Assembly: GCA_963575745.1 (NCBI GenBank)
Contig: CAUYUJ010002049.1
Location: forward strand, 1 to 64,000
Source: Prorocentrum cordatum
Lineage: Eukaryota > Sar > Dinophyceae > Prorocentrales > Prorocentraceae
Reading direction: 5' to 3'
DNA: 64,000 nt
In this document: piece after piece, positions 10,830 through 20,641 of the stretch
How positions within the stretch are numbered: position 1 is the first letter of the stretch
How the letters are laid out: each line of letters opens with the position of its first letter
Notes under the pieces: model-generated
Database searches by the model: none
What the model was told of the DNA's origin: nothing
What the model saw: the letters and a program-made list of their open reading frames with translations, nothing else
Made by a program: the position numbers and the translations under genes

Positions 10830-11204
10830 TACTTCGTAGAGCTCTTCGGCATCGATGAGCTACAGGAATTCCGGCGCAGTGTGGAGCTAGTTGGCCGACC
10901 CGACAAGAACAGACAAAGTCGTGACTTTCGGTCGGTTTTGCTAAGATTTGAGAGATATTTGACCATTTATTTCGAGAAAGCAAATTTTTACGTTAAGCAT
11001 GCGCATATAAGCTTCCGATGCATTTTATCATGAGCTGACCTCCGGGAACCGAACTAATATGAACATCGAAATGATCAAAAAATCAAAATTTAAAGAAAAT
11101 CTTCATACATTTTTCTATTTTGATTCTGAGCACTCCCACTGATGAAAGGAGCTCTACTAGGTTCCCGGCGGTGACCAGATTGACGGTTCACCGCCGGCGC
11201 CAGT
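10830..11204 (+). repeat. HB element inserted inside an HC copy, second case
   Basis: Left end TACTTCGTAGAGC, tail hairpin GGCGGTGA/TTCACCGCC, end GCGCCAGT. The flanks rejoin as CTTCTAC/TCTAAAACCC, matching other HC copies (CTTCTAATCTAAAACCC) with the T counted once. Confidence 0.85.
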
Positions 11205-11239
11205 CTAAAACCCTCTAGCTCTCAGAGAGCTCTCCGGGA
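11205..11239 (-). repeat. HC element, remainder
   Basis: End of the HC copy begun at 10548: CTAAAACCCTCTAGC through CTCTCCGGGA. Confidence 0.75.
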
Positions 11240-11436
11240 AAAACCGATCCAAAGTTATCACATTGTCCTTTCTGGTCGGGTCGACCAACTAGCTCCGCCC
11301 CGCGTCGGAATTCCTCTAGCTCATCGATGCCGAAGAGCTCTACGTGGTACCGACCCCAGGTTACCACATTGTCCGCCAGGGCAGGGTCGGCCAACTAGGC
11401 CGGAAGTCCTCTAGCTCATCGATGTGGAGCTCTACA
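11240..11436 (-). repeat. HB left-end modules
   Basis: Two or three reverse HB left modules ending GAGCTCTACGTGGTA and GAGCTCTACAAGGTA. The first retains about 100 bp of HB interior (ACATTGTCC). No tails. Confidence 0.6.
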
Positions 11437-11745
11437 AGGTACTTGATAGCGTCCAAAAACCGGAGAGCGAAGAGACATTCACGGACGGGAATCGTTCCTG
11501 TGGAGCTCTGGGGGACTCTCGGGACTCTCCTGCAGCGCTTCTGAAGCGCTGCCAGGCACGCTTCCATGCGTGCCTGCACGCGTGCAGGCACGCGTGGACG
11601 CGCGCCGGAATCGCTCCCGGACCCGCTGCCGGCTCAAACGAGTCGCCGCGGGGATTTCGGAGCGGCGAAGATGGGCTGCTGGAAGGCACCACCACCGTCC
11701 GGCTTCTAATCTGAAACCTTCTAGCTCTCAGAGAGCTCTCCGGGA
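11437..11745 (-). repeat. HC element
   Basis: Complete copy of about 309 bp, hairpin end ACTTGATAGCGTCC, palindrome at about 11559-11598, end CTCTCCGGGA. Confidence 0.75.
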
Positions 11746-11956
11746 AAAACCGACCCAAAGTCACCACTTTGTCTCTTGAGGCCGGGTCGGCCAACTAGCT
11801 CCACCCCTCGCCGGAATTCCTCGAGCTCATCGATGCCGAAGAGCTCTACGAGGTATTCCTCTACCTCATCATTAACGAAGAGCTCTACGAGGTACTAGCT
11901 CTACACCGCGCCGGAATTCCTCTAGCTCATCGATGCCGAAGAGCTCTACGAGGTAC
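11746..11956 (-). repeat. Run of HB left-end mini-modules
   Basis: Three reverse modules each ending GAGCTCTACGAGGTA (11855, 11896, 11956). They are placed end to end, one starting at the CTAGCTC edge of the next. Confidence 0.65.
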
Positions 11957-12270
11957 CTACCCTCGGAGACGGGAAATATTTGTGCTCTCCTGAAGCGCTT
12001 CGAAAGCGCTGCCAAGCACGCCTCCATGCGTGCCTGCACGCGTGCAGGCACGCCTAAAGCGCTTTGAAAGCGCTGCCAGGCACGCCTCCATGCGTGCCTG
12101 CACGCGTGCAGGCACGCGTGGACGCGCGCCGGAAACGGCCCCGGACCCGTTGCGACCCCAAACGAACTGCTGCGAGGACTCTGGACCGGCGAAGATGGGC
12201 TGCTGGCGGGCACCATCACCTGACCGGCGTCTAATCTGAAACCCTATAGCTCTCAGAGGGCTCTCCGGGA
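11957..12270 (-). repeat. HC element with duplicated palindrome core
   Basis: Two central palindromes in tandem (about 12020-12050 and 12083-12122) show an internal duplication of about 62 bp. The usual GATGGGCTGCTGGCGGGC block and CCGGGA end follow. Confidence 0.7.
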
Positions 12271-12565
12271 ATATCTTTCGAATCTTACCAAAACCGACCA
12301 AAAGTTACTTGGTAGCGTCCAAAAACCGGGGAGCGAGGAGACCCTCGGGGGTGGGGAATCTTTCCTGTGGGGCTCTGGGGAACTCTCTTGAGACGCTTCT
12401 GAAGCGCTGCCAAACACGCTTCCATGCGTGCCTGCACGCGTGAAGGCACGTGGAATTCATTTAGCTCATCGATGCCGAAAAGCTCTACGAGGTACTAGCT
12501 GACCCCGCGCCGGTTCTAGCTCATCGATAACGGAGAGCTCTACGAGGTACTAGCTCTCCAGCGCC
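12271..12565 (-). repeat. HB fragment, truncated HC and HB left modules
   Basis: A short HB interior piece (AATATCTTTCG) is followed by an HC hairpin end at 12306 whose copy breaks off after a half palindrome (about 12450), then two HB left modules. I see nothing coding. Confidence 0.5.
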
Positions 12566-13260
12566 CCGGAACTGGGCGCCGGCGGTAAACCGTCAACCTT
12601 TCTTACCGCCGGGGGACTCGTAGAGCTTCCTGACTATATATAATTGCAAAAAGATGGTAGAGAACGAATAGTTTTTCAGCCCGAGCGATTTCTGACCTCT
12701 AGATGCAACAGCCGAACGCACCCGATACTTCAGGATCGTTTTCTGTGCGTACCAGCTCGTAGCTCTCCTACAACCCGAATTCAATACAGAAAAGGGACAA
12801 CATCTGCCAAGGAAACTTGAAGAATACGAATAGATTTGCGGACCTAGCCCGAGTAGCAAACCCAGTTCAGACCTCTGCATGCAAAAAACGAACGCGCACA
12901 ATGACTTCGAATCAGTTTCTTTACGTATCAGCTCTGTAGCTCTTTTACAGCCTGAGTTACTTGCGAAAATCGACAGCACCTCCCAAGGCGACTCGAACAA
13001 TGCGAATAGTGTCGCGAACCTAGCTCGAGTAGCAGCCGACACCGGAAAAAATACTAGAGCTCTAACTGAGGGTTGAATTTCGAGAACAAAATTTTTAACC
13101 GACGCAAAGTCATAAAAAAGCCCGTCGAGATTTTCCTTGCCAACTAGCTCTCCGGCGCCCCGAAAGTACTCTTAAGCTTCCAGCAACTAGCTAAGGGAAA
13201 CTCTACGAGTTATTAGTCTTAAGCTTCCAGCAACTAGCTAGGGGAAGCTCTACGAGCTAC
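12566..13260 (-). repeat. HA element, short, reverse
   Basis: Perfect tail hairpin at 12573-12612, two to three monomers, then a head with an internal deletion (13040-13160). Two HA left ends lie one after the other at 13165-13260, as if the left module was inserted into itself. Confidence 0.7.
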
Positions 13261-13515
13261 TTGGTGGCGTCCAAAACCTGGAGAGCAAAAAGGCAACTCT
13301 GCAAAGCATTCGCGCCGACCTCTGAGAGCTCTCCTGAAGCGCGTCGCAAGCCATGCCAGGCACGCTTCCCCGCGTGCCCTCACGCGTGCAAGCACGCGCG
13401 AGCGCGTGCCGGAAGCGCCCCCGGAAGGGCTGCTGGGACAAACAAGCTCCTGCGGGGAATCGGGGGCGGCGACGATGGGCTGCCTGCGAGCACCACCATT
13501 GTCCGGCTTTTAATA
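13261..13515 (-). repeat. HC element, diverged, missing right block
   Basis: Hairpin end (CTTGGTGGCGTCC), a diverged palindrome (CCGCGTGCCCTCACGCGTGC) and a degraded GATGGGCTGC block. It is cut at about 13510 by an HB mini-module. Confidence 0.6.
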
Positions 13516-13815
13516 CCTCGTAGAGCTCTTCGGCTTCGATGAGCTAGAGGAATTCCGGTGCGGGGTGGAGCTAGTAACTTGTAGAGCTTCCCCTTCGCAA
13601 GTTATTGCAGGAAGCGTAAGAGTGGTAACTCGTGGAGCTTCCCTAAGCAAGTTGCTGGAAGCTTAAGAGTAATTCCGGGGGACTGGAGAGCTAGTAACTC
13701 GCAGAGCTTCCCGGAACTAGTTGCTGGAAGCTCAAGAGTAATTCCGGCGCGCTGGAGAGCTAGTTGGCAAGGATTTTCTCGACGGACCTTTTGGTGACTT
13801 TTGGTCGGTTCAACA
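13516..13815 (+). repeat. End-to-end left-end mini-modules (HB, HA, HA, HA)
   Basis: One HB left module (about 13514-13575) and three HA left modules starting near 13576, 13631 and 13698, at least three of them ending GAGCTAGT where the next begins. The last continues into HA head sequence (TTGGCAAGGATTTTCTCGAC). No tails are present. Confidence 0.7.
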
Positions 13816-14068
13816 TTCCCGGAGAGTTCGCTGAGAGCTAGAGCTAGAAGGTTTAAAATTAGAAGCCCGGCAGTGGTGGTGCCCGCCAGGAGCTCCTCCG
13901 CGGCGCTCCAGAATCCCCACAGGGGCTCGTTCGGCCCGGCAGCTGGTCCGGGTGAGCTTCCAGCAAGCTTCCACGCGTGCCTGCGCGCATGCAGGCACGC
14001 ATGGAAGCGTTTCTGGTAGCGCATCAGCAGCGCTGCACGGAAGCTTCCAAGAGCTCTCCAGCAAAGAT
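13816..14068 (+). repeat. HC element, forward
   Basis: Starts TTCCCGGAGAG. It carries the GTGGTGGTGCCCGCCAGGAG block and a palindrome near 13970-14010 with a GCGCGCATGC centre, and is cut before the hairpin end. Confidence 0.65.
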
Positions 14069-14187
14069 ACCTCGTAGAGCTCTTCGTTATCGATGAGCTA
14101 GAGGAATTCCGGCGCGGGGGGGAGCTAGTACCTCGTAGAGCTCTTCGGCATCGATGAGCTAGAGAAATTCCGGCGCGGGCTGGAGCT
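14069..14187 (+). repeat. Two HB left-end mini-modules in tandem
   Basis: Each is about 60 bp, bounded TACCTCG and GCTAGT, with ATCGAT and GAATTC-type palindromes inside. The second starts exactly at the GCTAGT edge of the first. Confidence 0.75.
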
Positions 14188-14752
14188 AGTTCCCAGAGAG
14201 CTCTCTGAGAGCTAAAGGGTTTTAGATTAGAAGCCGGGCGGTGGTGGTGCCCGCCAGCAGCCCATCTCCGCCGCTCCACGATCCTCGCAGCGGCTCGCCT
14301 GGCCCGGCAGCTGGGAGAGCTTCCGGCAAGCGTCCACGCGTGCCTGCACGCGTGCAGGCACGCGTGGAAGCGTTAGAAGCTGGACGGTGGTGTGCCTGCC
14401 AGGAGCTCCTCCACGGCGCTCCACAGGTCTCGCAGCGGCTCCGGCAACCCGGCAACTGGTCCGGGCGAGCTTCCGGCAAGCTTTCACGCGTGCCTGCACG
14501 CCGCAGCGTGTCCCGGAGCGCCTGTTCCAATACGTTCCCGTAGAACGTGCTCGAGAGGCCTCGCGAAGCTCCCCGGCAGCGAGCTCCCACGCGTGCAGGC
14601 ACGCGTGGAGGCGTCGCTCTCAGCCCTTCAGGAGCGCGCCGGGCAAGCTTTCCAGCGCCACCACGCACATGTACAGCCCTGTGACTCGTAGAGCTTCCCT
14701 GAGCTAAGCTAACAGCTGGAAGCTTAAGAGAAATGACTTGTAAAGCTTCCCT
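14188..14752 (+). repeat. HC element, HE fragment and HA mini-modules
   Basis: An HC copy from TTCCCAGAGAGC with a palindrome at 14333-14370 runs into a second, partial HC core. An HE fragment with GTTCCCGTAGAACGTGC follows (14500-14690). Two short HA left ends at 14685-14752 close the segment. Confidence 0.55.
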
Positions 14753-15045
14753 AAGATTCCCGGAGAGCTTTCTGAGAGCGAAAGGGTTTTAGATAAGAAG
14801 CCGGACGGTGGTGGTGCCCGCCAGCAGCCCATCTTCGCCGGTCCAGAATCCCCGCAGCGGTTCGTTCGACCCGGCAGCGTGTCTGGGAGGGCTTCCGGCA
14901 AGCGTCTACGCGTGCCTGCACGCGTGCAGGCACGCGTGGAAGCGTTCCTGGCAGCGCTTCAGAAGCTCCCCAGGAAAACCCCGAGTTCCCCGGGGGCGCC
15001 TCAGGGCAGCTTCTGGGGGCTCGCCAGGAAGGCTTTCGAGTGTGT
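14753..15045 (+). repeat. HC element, forward
   Basis: Starts TTCCCGGAGAGC, palindrome at 14905-14945, and stops near CCAGGAAGGCTTTCG without its TTGG/CCAA hairpin end. Confidence 0.65.
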
Positions 15046-15145
15046 TCCCGGATATCTCCTTGGAGAGCTCACGGTTTCAGAGAAGAAGCCGGCGGTGGGT
15101 GGTGAGGAGCACACGCCCACCTCCGCTGGTCCACGATCCCCGCAG
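15046..15145 (+). repeat. HD left end, truncated
   Basis: About 100 bp of HD from CCCGGATATCTCC to CGATCCCCGCAGG, then cut by the HA tail of the next element. Confidence 0.6.
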
Positions 15146-16613
15146 GAACTGGGCGCCGGCGGTAAACCGTCAACCTTTCTTACCGCCGGGGGACTCGTAG
15201 AGCTTCCTGAAAATATCAAGTGTGGGAAAAAACTCCGAAAAACGACTAGTTTTTCAGCCCAAGCGATTTCAGACCTCTCAAGATAACGCTAACAAAAACC
15301 AACCGGTTTCGCAACCCAGTTCGAGTATCAAACCGAGTTCAGACCTCTGAATGCGACAGGCGGCCGCGTCTGATGTCTGCGAATCCACTCATGTGATTCC
15401 CAGCCCTGCAGCCCCCCTACAGCCCGAGTTAAGTGCAGAAAACCGACAGTATCGACTCGAATAATAGAATAGTTTTGCGGACCTAGTTCGAGCAGCAGAC
15501 CGAGTTCCGAGCTCTGGAATCGACCGACAAACGCGCCTGATGTGTTCAAATCGATATGTGTGACCCGCAGCACTGTAGCCGGCCCCGAACACGAGTTAAG
15601 TGCAGAAAACTGAGAGCACTTCTCAAGATAACTCGGACAATACGAATAGTTTCGCGAACCTAGCTCGGGCAGCAAACCGAGTTCAGAGCTCTCGTTTCAG
15701 TAGACGAACGCGACTGATGATTACCTATCGGTGTCTGTGACAAAGAGCCCTGTAGCTGCCCTACAGCTCGAGTTAAGTACAGGAAATCGAGAGCGTCTGT
15801 CAAGATGACTCGAATAATACGAATAGATTTGCGGACCTAGCTCGGCTAGCAGACCGAGTTCAGACCCCTGGATTCAACAGGCGAACGCGCGTGATGATTC
15901 TGAGTGCGATAGGTGTGCTTACCAGCACTGTAGCTGCCCTACAGCTCGAGTTAAGTAGAGAAACCCGACAACGCGTATCAAGTTGACTCGAATAATACGA
16001 ATAGGTTTCCGGACCTAGCTCGGCTAGCAGACCAAGTTCAGACCTATGGATTCAACAGACGAATGCGCCTGATGATTCTGAGGGCGATAGATGTGCTTAC
16101 CAGCACTGTGGCTGCCCTACAGCTCGAGTTAAGTAGAGAATATCGACAACACGTATCAAGTTGACTCGAATAATACGAATAGGTTTGCGGACCTAGCTCG
16201 ACTAGCAGACCGAGTTGAGACCTATGGATTCAACAGGCGAACGCGCCTGATGATTCTGAGTGCGATAGGTGTGCTTACCAGCACTGTAGCGGCCCTACAG
16301 CTCGATTTAAGTAGAAAATACCGACAACGCGTATCAAGATGACTCGAAACGGCCGTTCCCGCCTGCCTGCTTTTTGGCCTTCAAAGTTACCCGATCGAGC
16401 TGAGATCAAGATGGCGAGCGGGAATAAGATCGAATATCATGGGAAAAAATACTAGAGCTCTAACGAATGTCAAATTTCGAGAACAAAATTTTCAACCGAC
16501 CAAAAGTCACCAAAAGGTCCGTCGAGATTTTTGTTGCCAACTAGCTCTCCAGCTCCCCGGAATTACTCTTAAGCTTCCAGCAATAACTTGCTAAGGGAAG
16601 CTCTACGAGTTAC
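15146..16613 (-). repeat. HA element, complete, reverse
   Basis: Best complete reverse HA copy. It has a perfect tail hairpin (15155-15189), about six monomers (15250-16340) of which the last three are very alike, a head (16345-16560) with the AGCTGAGATCAAGATGGCGA motif, and a left end at 16562-16613. About 1.47 kb in all. Confidence 0.8.
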
Positions 16614-16911
16614 TTGCCGGAACCGGCAGCGGGTCCGCGAGCGTGGCTTCCTAGCGTTTCCCAATACGCGTGGCTCCAGGGTGCGCGAAGCGCTTCGGCA
16701 GAGCTTCGGAAGAGCTTCGGCAGTTCTTCCAGGCTCCTAGGCAAATCTTCCTTGCGCGCTTTGCAGGGCCCCACGCATCGTAAACGGCGCCCCTGCAAGC
16801 GTCTCCTGCGAGGTTTCCAGCGTCCCGCGCATCGTTTCAGGCGGCCTGGCAAAGGTCCCCGTGCGGCGTTCCGCGCTTGGCGTCGCTATCCGGGTTTTGG
16901 ACGCTTACAAG
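16614..16911 (+). repeat. HD element, left-truncated
   Basis: HD core (CCCAATACGCGTGGCTCCAG, AGAGCTTCGGAAGAGCTTCG) to its right end GCTATCCGGGTTTTGG-ACGCTTACAAG. Confidence 0.7.
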
Positions 16912-18005
16912 TGACTCGTAGAGCTTCCCTTAGCAAGTTATTGCTGGACGCTAAGATTAATTCCGGCGCGTCCCAGAGCTAGTTGGCTCGAAAAATCTCG
17001 ACTGAACTTTTGACAACTTTTGCTCGGTTGAAAGTTTTGTTCTCGACATTTGACAATTTGTTTGAGCTCTAGTAGTTTTTCTCGTGATATTCGATCTTAT
17101 TCCCGCTCGACATCTTGATCTCAGCTCGATCGGGTGAATATTACTATCGAAAAGCACTGGCGGGATCGGCCGTTTTGAGTTATCTTGATACGCGTTCTCG
17201 GTATTTTGTACTTAACTCGAGCTGTAGGGCAGCTGCACAGCTGGTTAGCACACCTATCGCATTCAGAATAATCAGGCGCGTTCGCCTGTTGAATCTAGAG
17301 GTCTGAATTCGGTCTGCTAGCCGAGCTAGGTCCGCGAATCTATTCGTATTATTCGAGTCATCTTGACAGACGCTCTCGGTTTTCTGTACTTAACGCGAGC
17401 TGTAGGGCAGCTACAGAGCTCATAGTCACATAAATCGATCGGGAATTATCAGGCGCGTTCGTGTGTTGATTCAAGAGCTCTAAAATCGGCCCGCTGCTGG
17501 AGCTATGTCCGCAAAACTATTCGTATTGTCCGAGTGATCTTATAAGTGCTTTATTTGTCTGTACTCAACTCGTGCTGGGGGAGGGTTAGAGTGCTGCGGG
17601 TCACACAAATCGATTTTTACAGATCAGGCGCGTCTGTCGGTCGATTCTAGAGCTCGGAACTCGGTCTGCTTCTCGATTTAGATCCGCGAAATATTGTATT
17701 ATTCGAGTCATCAGAGATGTTGTCCGTTTTTTTGCGCTTAACTCGGTCTTCAGCGGGGCTGCAGGGCTGTTAATCACATGGGTCGATTTGCAGACATGCG
17801 ACGCGTCCGACTAGTGCATTCAGAGGTCGGGATTTGATTTGATACTCGAACTGGATTACGAAACTATTTGTTTTTTCTTAGAGTCATCTTGAGAGGTCTG
17901 AAATCGCTTGGGCTGAAAAACTAGCCGTTCTCTGGAGTTTTTTCCAAACTATATGCTGTCAGAAAGCTCTACGAGTCCCCCGGCGGTTTACTGCCGGCGC
18001 CCAGT
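16912..18005 (+). repeat. HA element, complete, with shortened tail loop
   Basis: Left end TGACTCGTAGAGCTTCC at 16912, head to about 17190, four to five monomers, right end, and a tail in which the loop and part of the stem are deleted (GGCGGTTTACTGCCGG), ending CCAGT at 18005. Confidence 0.8.
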
Positions 18006-18168
18006 GTCGTCGTTGCTCTCCGGGTTTTGGACGCAACCATGTAGTTGCTAGAAGCTTGAGAGTAACTTGTAGAGCTTCCCTTAGCAAGTTATTGCTGGAA
18101 ACTAAAAGTAATTCCGGGGCGCTGGAGAGCCAGTTGGCAAGAAAAATCTCCACGGACCCATTGGTAAC
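18006..18168 (+). repeat. HC right-end scrap and HA left end
   Basis: About 35 bp of the HC hairpin end (TCTCCGGGTTTTGGACGC) and a forward HA left module with the beginning of its head (GGCAAGAAAAATCTCCACGG). Confidence 0.55.
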
Positions 18169-18486
18169 TTTCCCGGAGAGCTCGCTGAGAGCTCAAGGGT
18201 TTAAGATTAGAAGCTGGACGGTGGTGGTGCCCCGGGGAGCTCCTTCGCGGCGCTCCAGAATCCCCGCAGCAGGTCGTTCGAGCCGGCATCGTGTCCGGGA
18301 GAGCTTACGGCAAGCTTCCACGCGTGTCTGCATGCGTGCAGGCACGCATGGAAGCGTTTCTGGCAGCGGCTCCGCCGCGCCCAAGGGGGGCTGCCCAGGC
18401 TCTCCAGAAAAGATTTCCCGTCCCCGAGATTCTCTTCGCTCTTCAGGTTTTGGACGCTACCAAGTTCCCGAAGAGCTCTCTGAGAT
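18169..18486 (+). repeat. HC element, forward
   Basis: Starts TTCCCGGAGAGCTCGC. The palindrome at about 18315-18355 has CATGC changes on both arms. It ends with CAGGTTTTGGACGC-TACCAAG and a short disrupted piece. Confidence 0.7.
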
Positions 18487-18879
18487 ACTTGTAAGCGTCC
18501 AAAACCCGGATAGCGAAGCCAAGCGCGAAACGCCGCACGGGGACCCCTGTGAAACGATGCGCGGGACGCTGGAAACCTCGCAGGGGACGCTTGCAGGGGC
18601 GCCGTTTACGATGCGTGGGGCCCTGCAAAGCGCGCAAGGAAGATCTGCTTAGGAGCCTGGAAGAACTGCCGAAGCTCTTCCGAAGCTCTGCCGAAGCGCT
18701 TTGCGCACCCTGAAGCCACGCGTATTGGGAAACGCTAGGAAGCCACGCTCCCGGACCCGCTGCAAGCTCCGGCAAGTTTCTGCGAGAATCGTGGACCGGC
18801 GGAGGTGGGCGTGTCCTCCGCACCACCCACCGCCAGCTTCTTATCTGAAACCCTCAGCTCTCCAAGGAGCTATCCGGGA
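18487..18879 (-). repeat. HD element, complete, reverse
   Basis: Hairpin end CTTGTAAGCGTCC, inverted CCCGGATAGC ends, about 393 bp. The core carries CGATGCGTGGGGCCCTGCAA and GCCACGCGTATTGGGAAACG. Confidence 0.8.
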
Positions 18880-19013
18880 ATAGAAGGTTTGACTCGTAGA
18901 GCTTCCCTAAGCTAGTTGCTGGAAGCCCTCGTAGAGCTCTTCGGCATCGATGAGCTAGAGGAATTCGGGCGCGGTTGGAGCTAGTAACTCGTAGAGCTTC
19001 CCTGAGCAAGTTA
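18880..19013 (+). repeat. HA and HB left-end mini-modules
   Basis: Solo HA left end, one HB left module (18925-18985) ending GCTAGT, then a second HA left end, in that order. Confidence 0.65.
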
Positions 19014-19802
19014 TTCCCGGATAGCTCCTTGGAGGGCTAAGGGTTTCAGAGAAGAAGCCGGACGATGCTTGCGCCTGCCAGGAGCTCCTCCACGGCGGTC
19101 CACGCTCGTCGCAGCGGCTTGCCGGAACTTGCAGCGGGTCCGGGAGCGTGGCTTCCTAGCGTTTCCCAATACGCGTGGCTCCAGGGTGCGCGAAGCGCTT
19201 CGGCAGAGCTTCTTCAGAGCTTCGGCAGAGCTTCGCCAGTGCTCGCAGGCTCCCAGGCAGATCTTCCTTGCGTGATTTGAAGGGCCCCACGCATCGTAAA
19301 CGGCGCCCCCGCAAGCGATTCCTGCGAGGTTTCCAGCGTCCCGCGCATCGTCTCAGGTACCCTGGCAGAGGTCCCGTGCGACGTTCCGCGCTTGGCTTCG
19401 TTATCCGGGTTTTTCCCGGATAGCTCCTTGGAGAGCTGAGGGTTTCAGAGAAGAAGCCAGCGGTGGGTGGTGAGGAGCACACGCCCACCTCCGCCGGTCC
19501 ACGATCCCCGGAGCAGGTTGCCAGAGGTCGCAGCGTGTCCGGGAGCGTGGCTTCCTAGCGTTTCCCAATACGCGTGGCTCCAGGGTGCGCGAAGCGCTTC
19601 GGCAGAGCTTCGGAAGAGCTTCGGCAGTTCTTCCAGGCTCCTCGGCAGATCTTCCTTGCGCGCTTTGCAGGGCCCCACGCATCGTAAACGACGCCCCTGC
19701 AGGCGTCTCCTGCAAGGTTTCCAGCGTCCCGCGCATCGTTTCAGGCGGCCTGGCAGAGGTCCCCGTGCGGCTTCGCTATCCGGGTTTTGGACGCTACCAA
19801 GT
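19014..19802 (+). repeat. Two HD elements in tandem
   Basis: Copies at 19014-19412 and 19413-19802, both starting TTCCCGGATAGCTCC. The first lost its hairpin end, so the second starts directly at CCGGGTTT. The second ends CGCTACCAAG|T like HC, which shows that HC and HD share right ends. Confidence 0.75.
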
Positions 19803-20238
19803 GGACGCTTACGAGTTGCTGGAAGTACCTCGTAGACATACCTCGTAGAGCTCCTCGGCATCGATGAGCTAGAGGAATTCCGGCGCGGGGTGGAGCTAGT
19901 TGCTCGACCCGGCCAGAAAGGACAAAGTGTTAACTTTTGGGTGGTTTTGGAATTTTTTGAAAGATATTTGACAATTCATTTTAAGAAAGCAGATTTTTCG
20001 CGCCTGTAAACGACTATGAGGGCCTCTCTGTCTTAGTATGAGCTCTGTAGGCGCACTTTTACTATCAAAGCACTTGGCGGAACCATCTTTATGTCGACAC
20101 GAAAAAAAATATTTTTTCCCTTTTTCGAGAAATGCTTCCAGGAGCTCGCTCTTGTGACTCTGAGCACTCTTACGCGTGAAAGGAGCTCTACGAGGTTCCC
20201 GGCGGTGACCAGGTTGACGGTTCACCGCCGGCGCCAGT
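19803..20238 (+). repeat. HB element, complete
   Basis: A 36-bp scrap, then HB at 19839-20238. Tail hairpin GGCGGTGACC/GGTTGACGG/TTCACCGCC is perfect. About 400 bp; interior with a short A-tract at the site where other copies have long runs. Confidence 0.8.
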
Positions 20239-20641
20239 GAGGCGCGTCCGTTCGTCGAACCGAGAGCTCGGAACTCGGTTTGCTGCTCGAACGAGATCCG
20301 CGAACCTGTTGTAGTATTCTAGTCATCCTGCGAGATACTCTCGTTTTTCTGCACTTAACTCAGACTGTATGGGGGGCTGCAGAGCTGGTAATCACAGGAA
20401 TCGATCCGCAGACATCAGACGCGTCCGCCTGTCGCATTCAGAAGTCTGAACTCGTTTTCATACTCGAGCTCGAATGGGAAACTGTTCCTTTGTTTTGTTA
20501 GAGTCATCTTGAACAGTGTATAATCGCTTGGGCGAAAAACTAGTCGTTCTCTGAAATGCTTTTCCAAATTATATATTGTCAGGAAGCTCTACGAGTCCCC
20601 CGGCGTTAAGAAAGGTTGACGGTTTACCGCCGGCGCCCAGT
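20239..20641 (+). repeat. HA right part
   Basis: Two monomers followed by the right end and tail (CCGGCGTTAA in the first arm, a one-base lesion). Left part missing. Confidence 0.7.
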
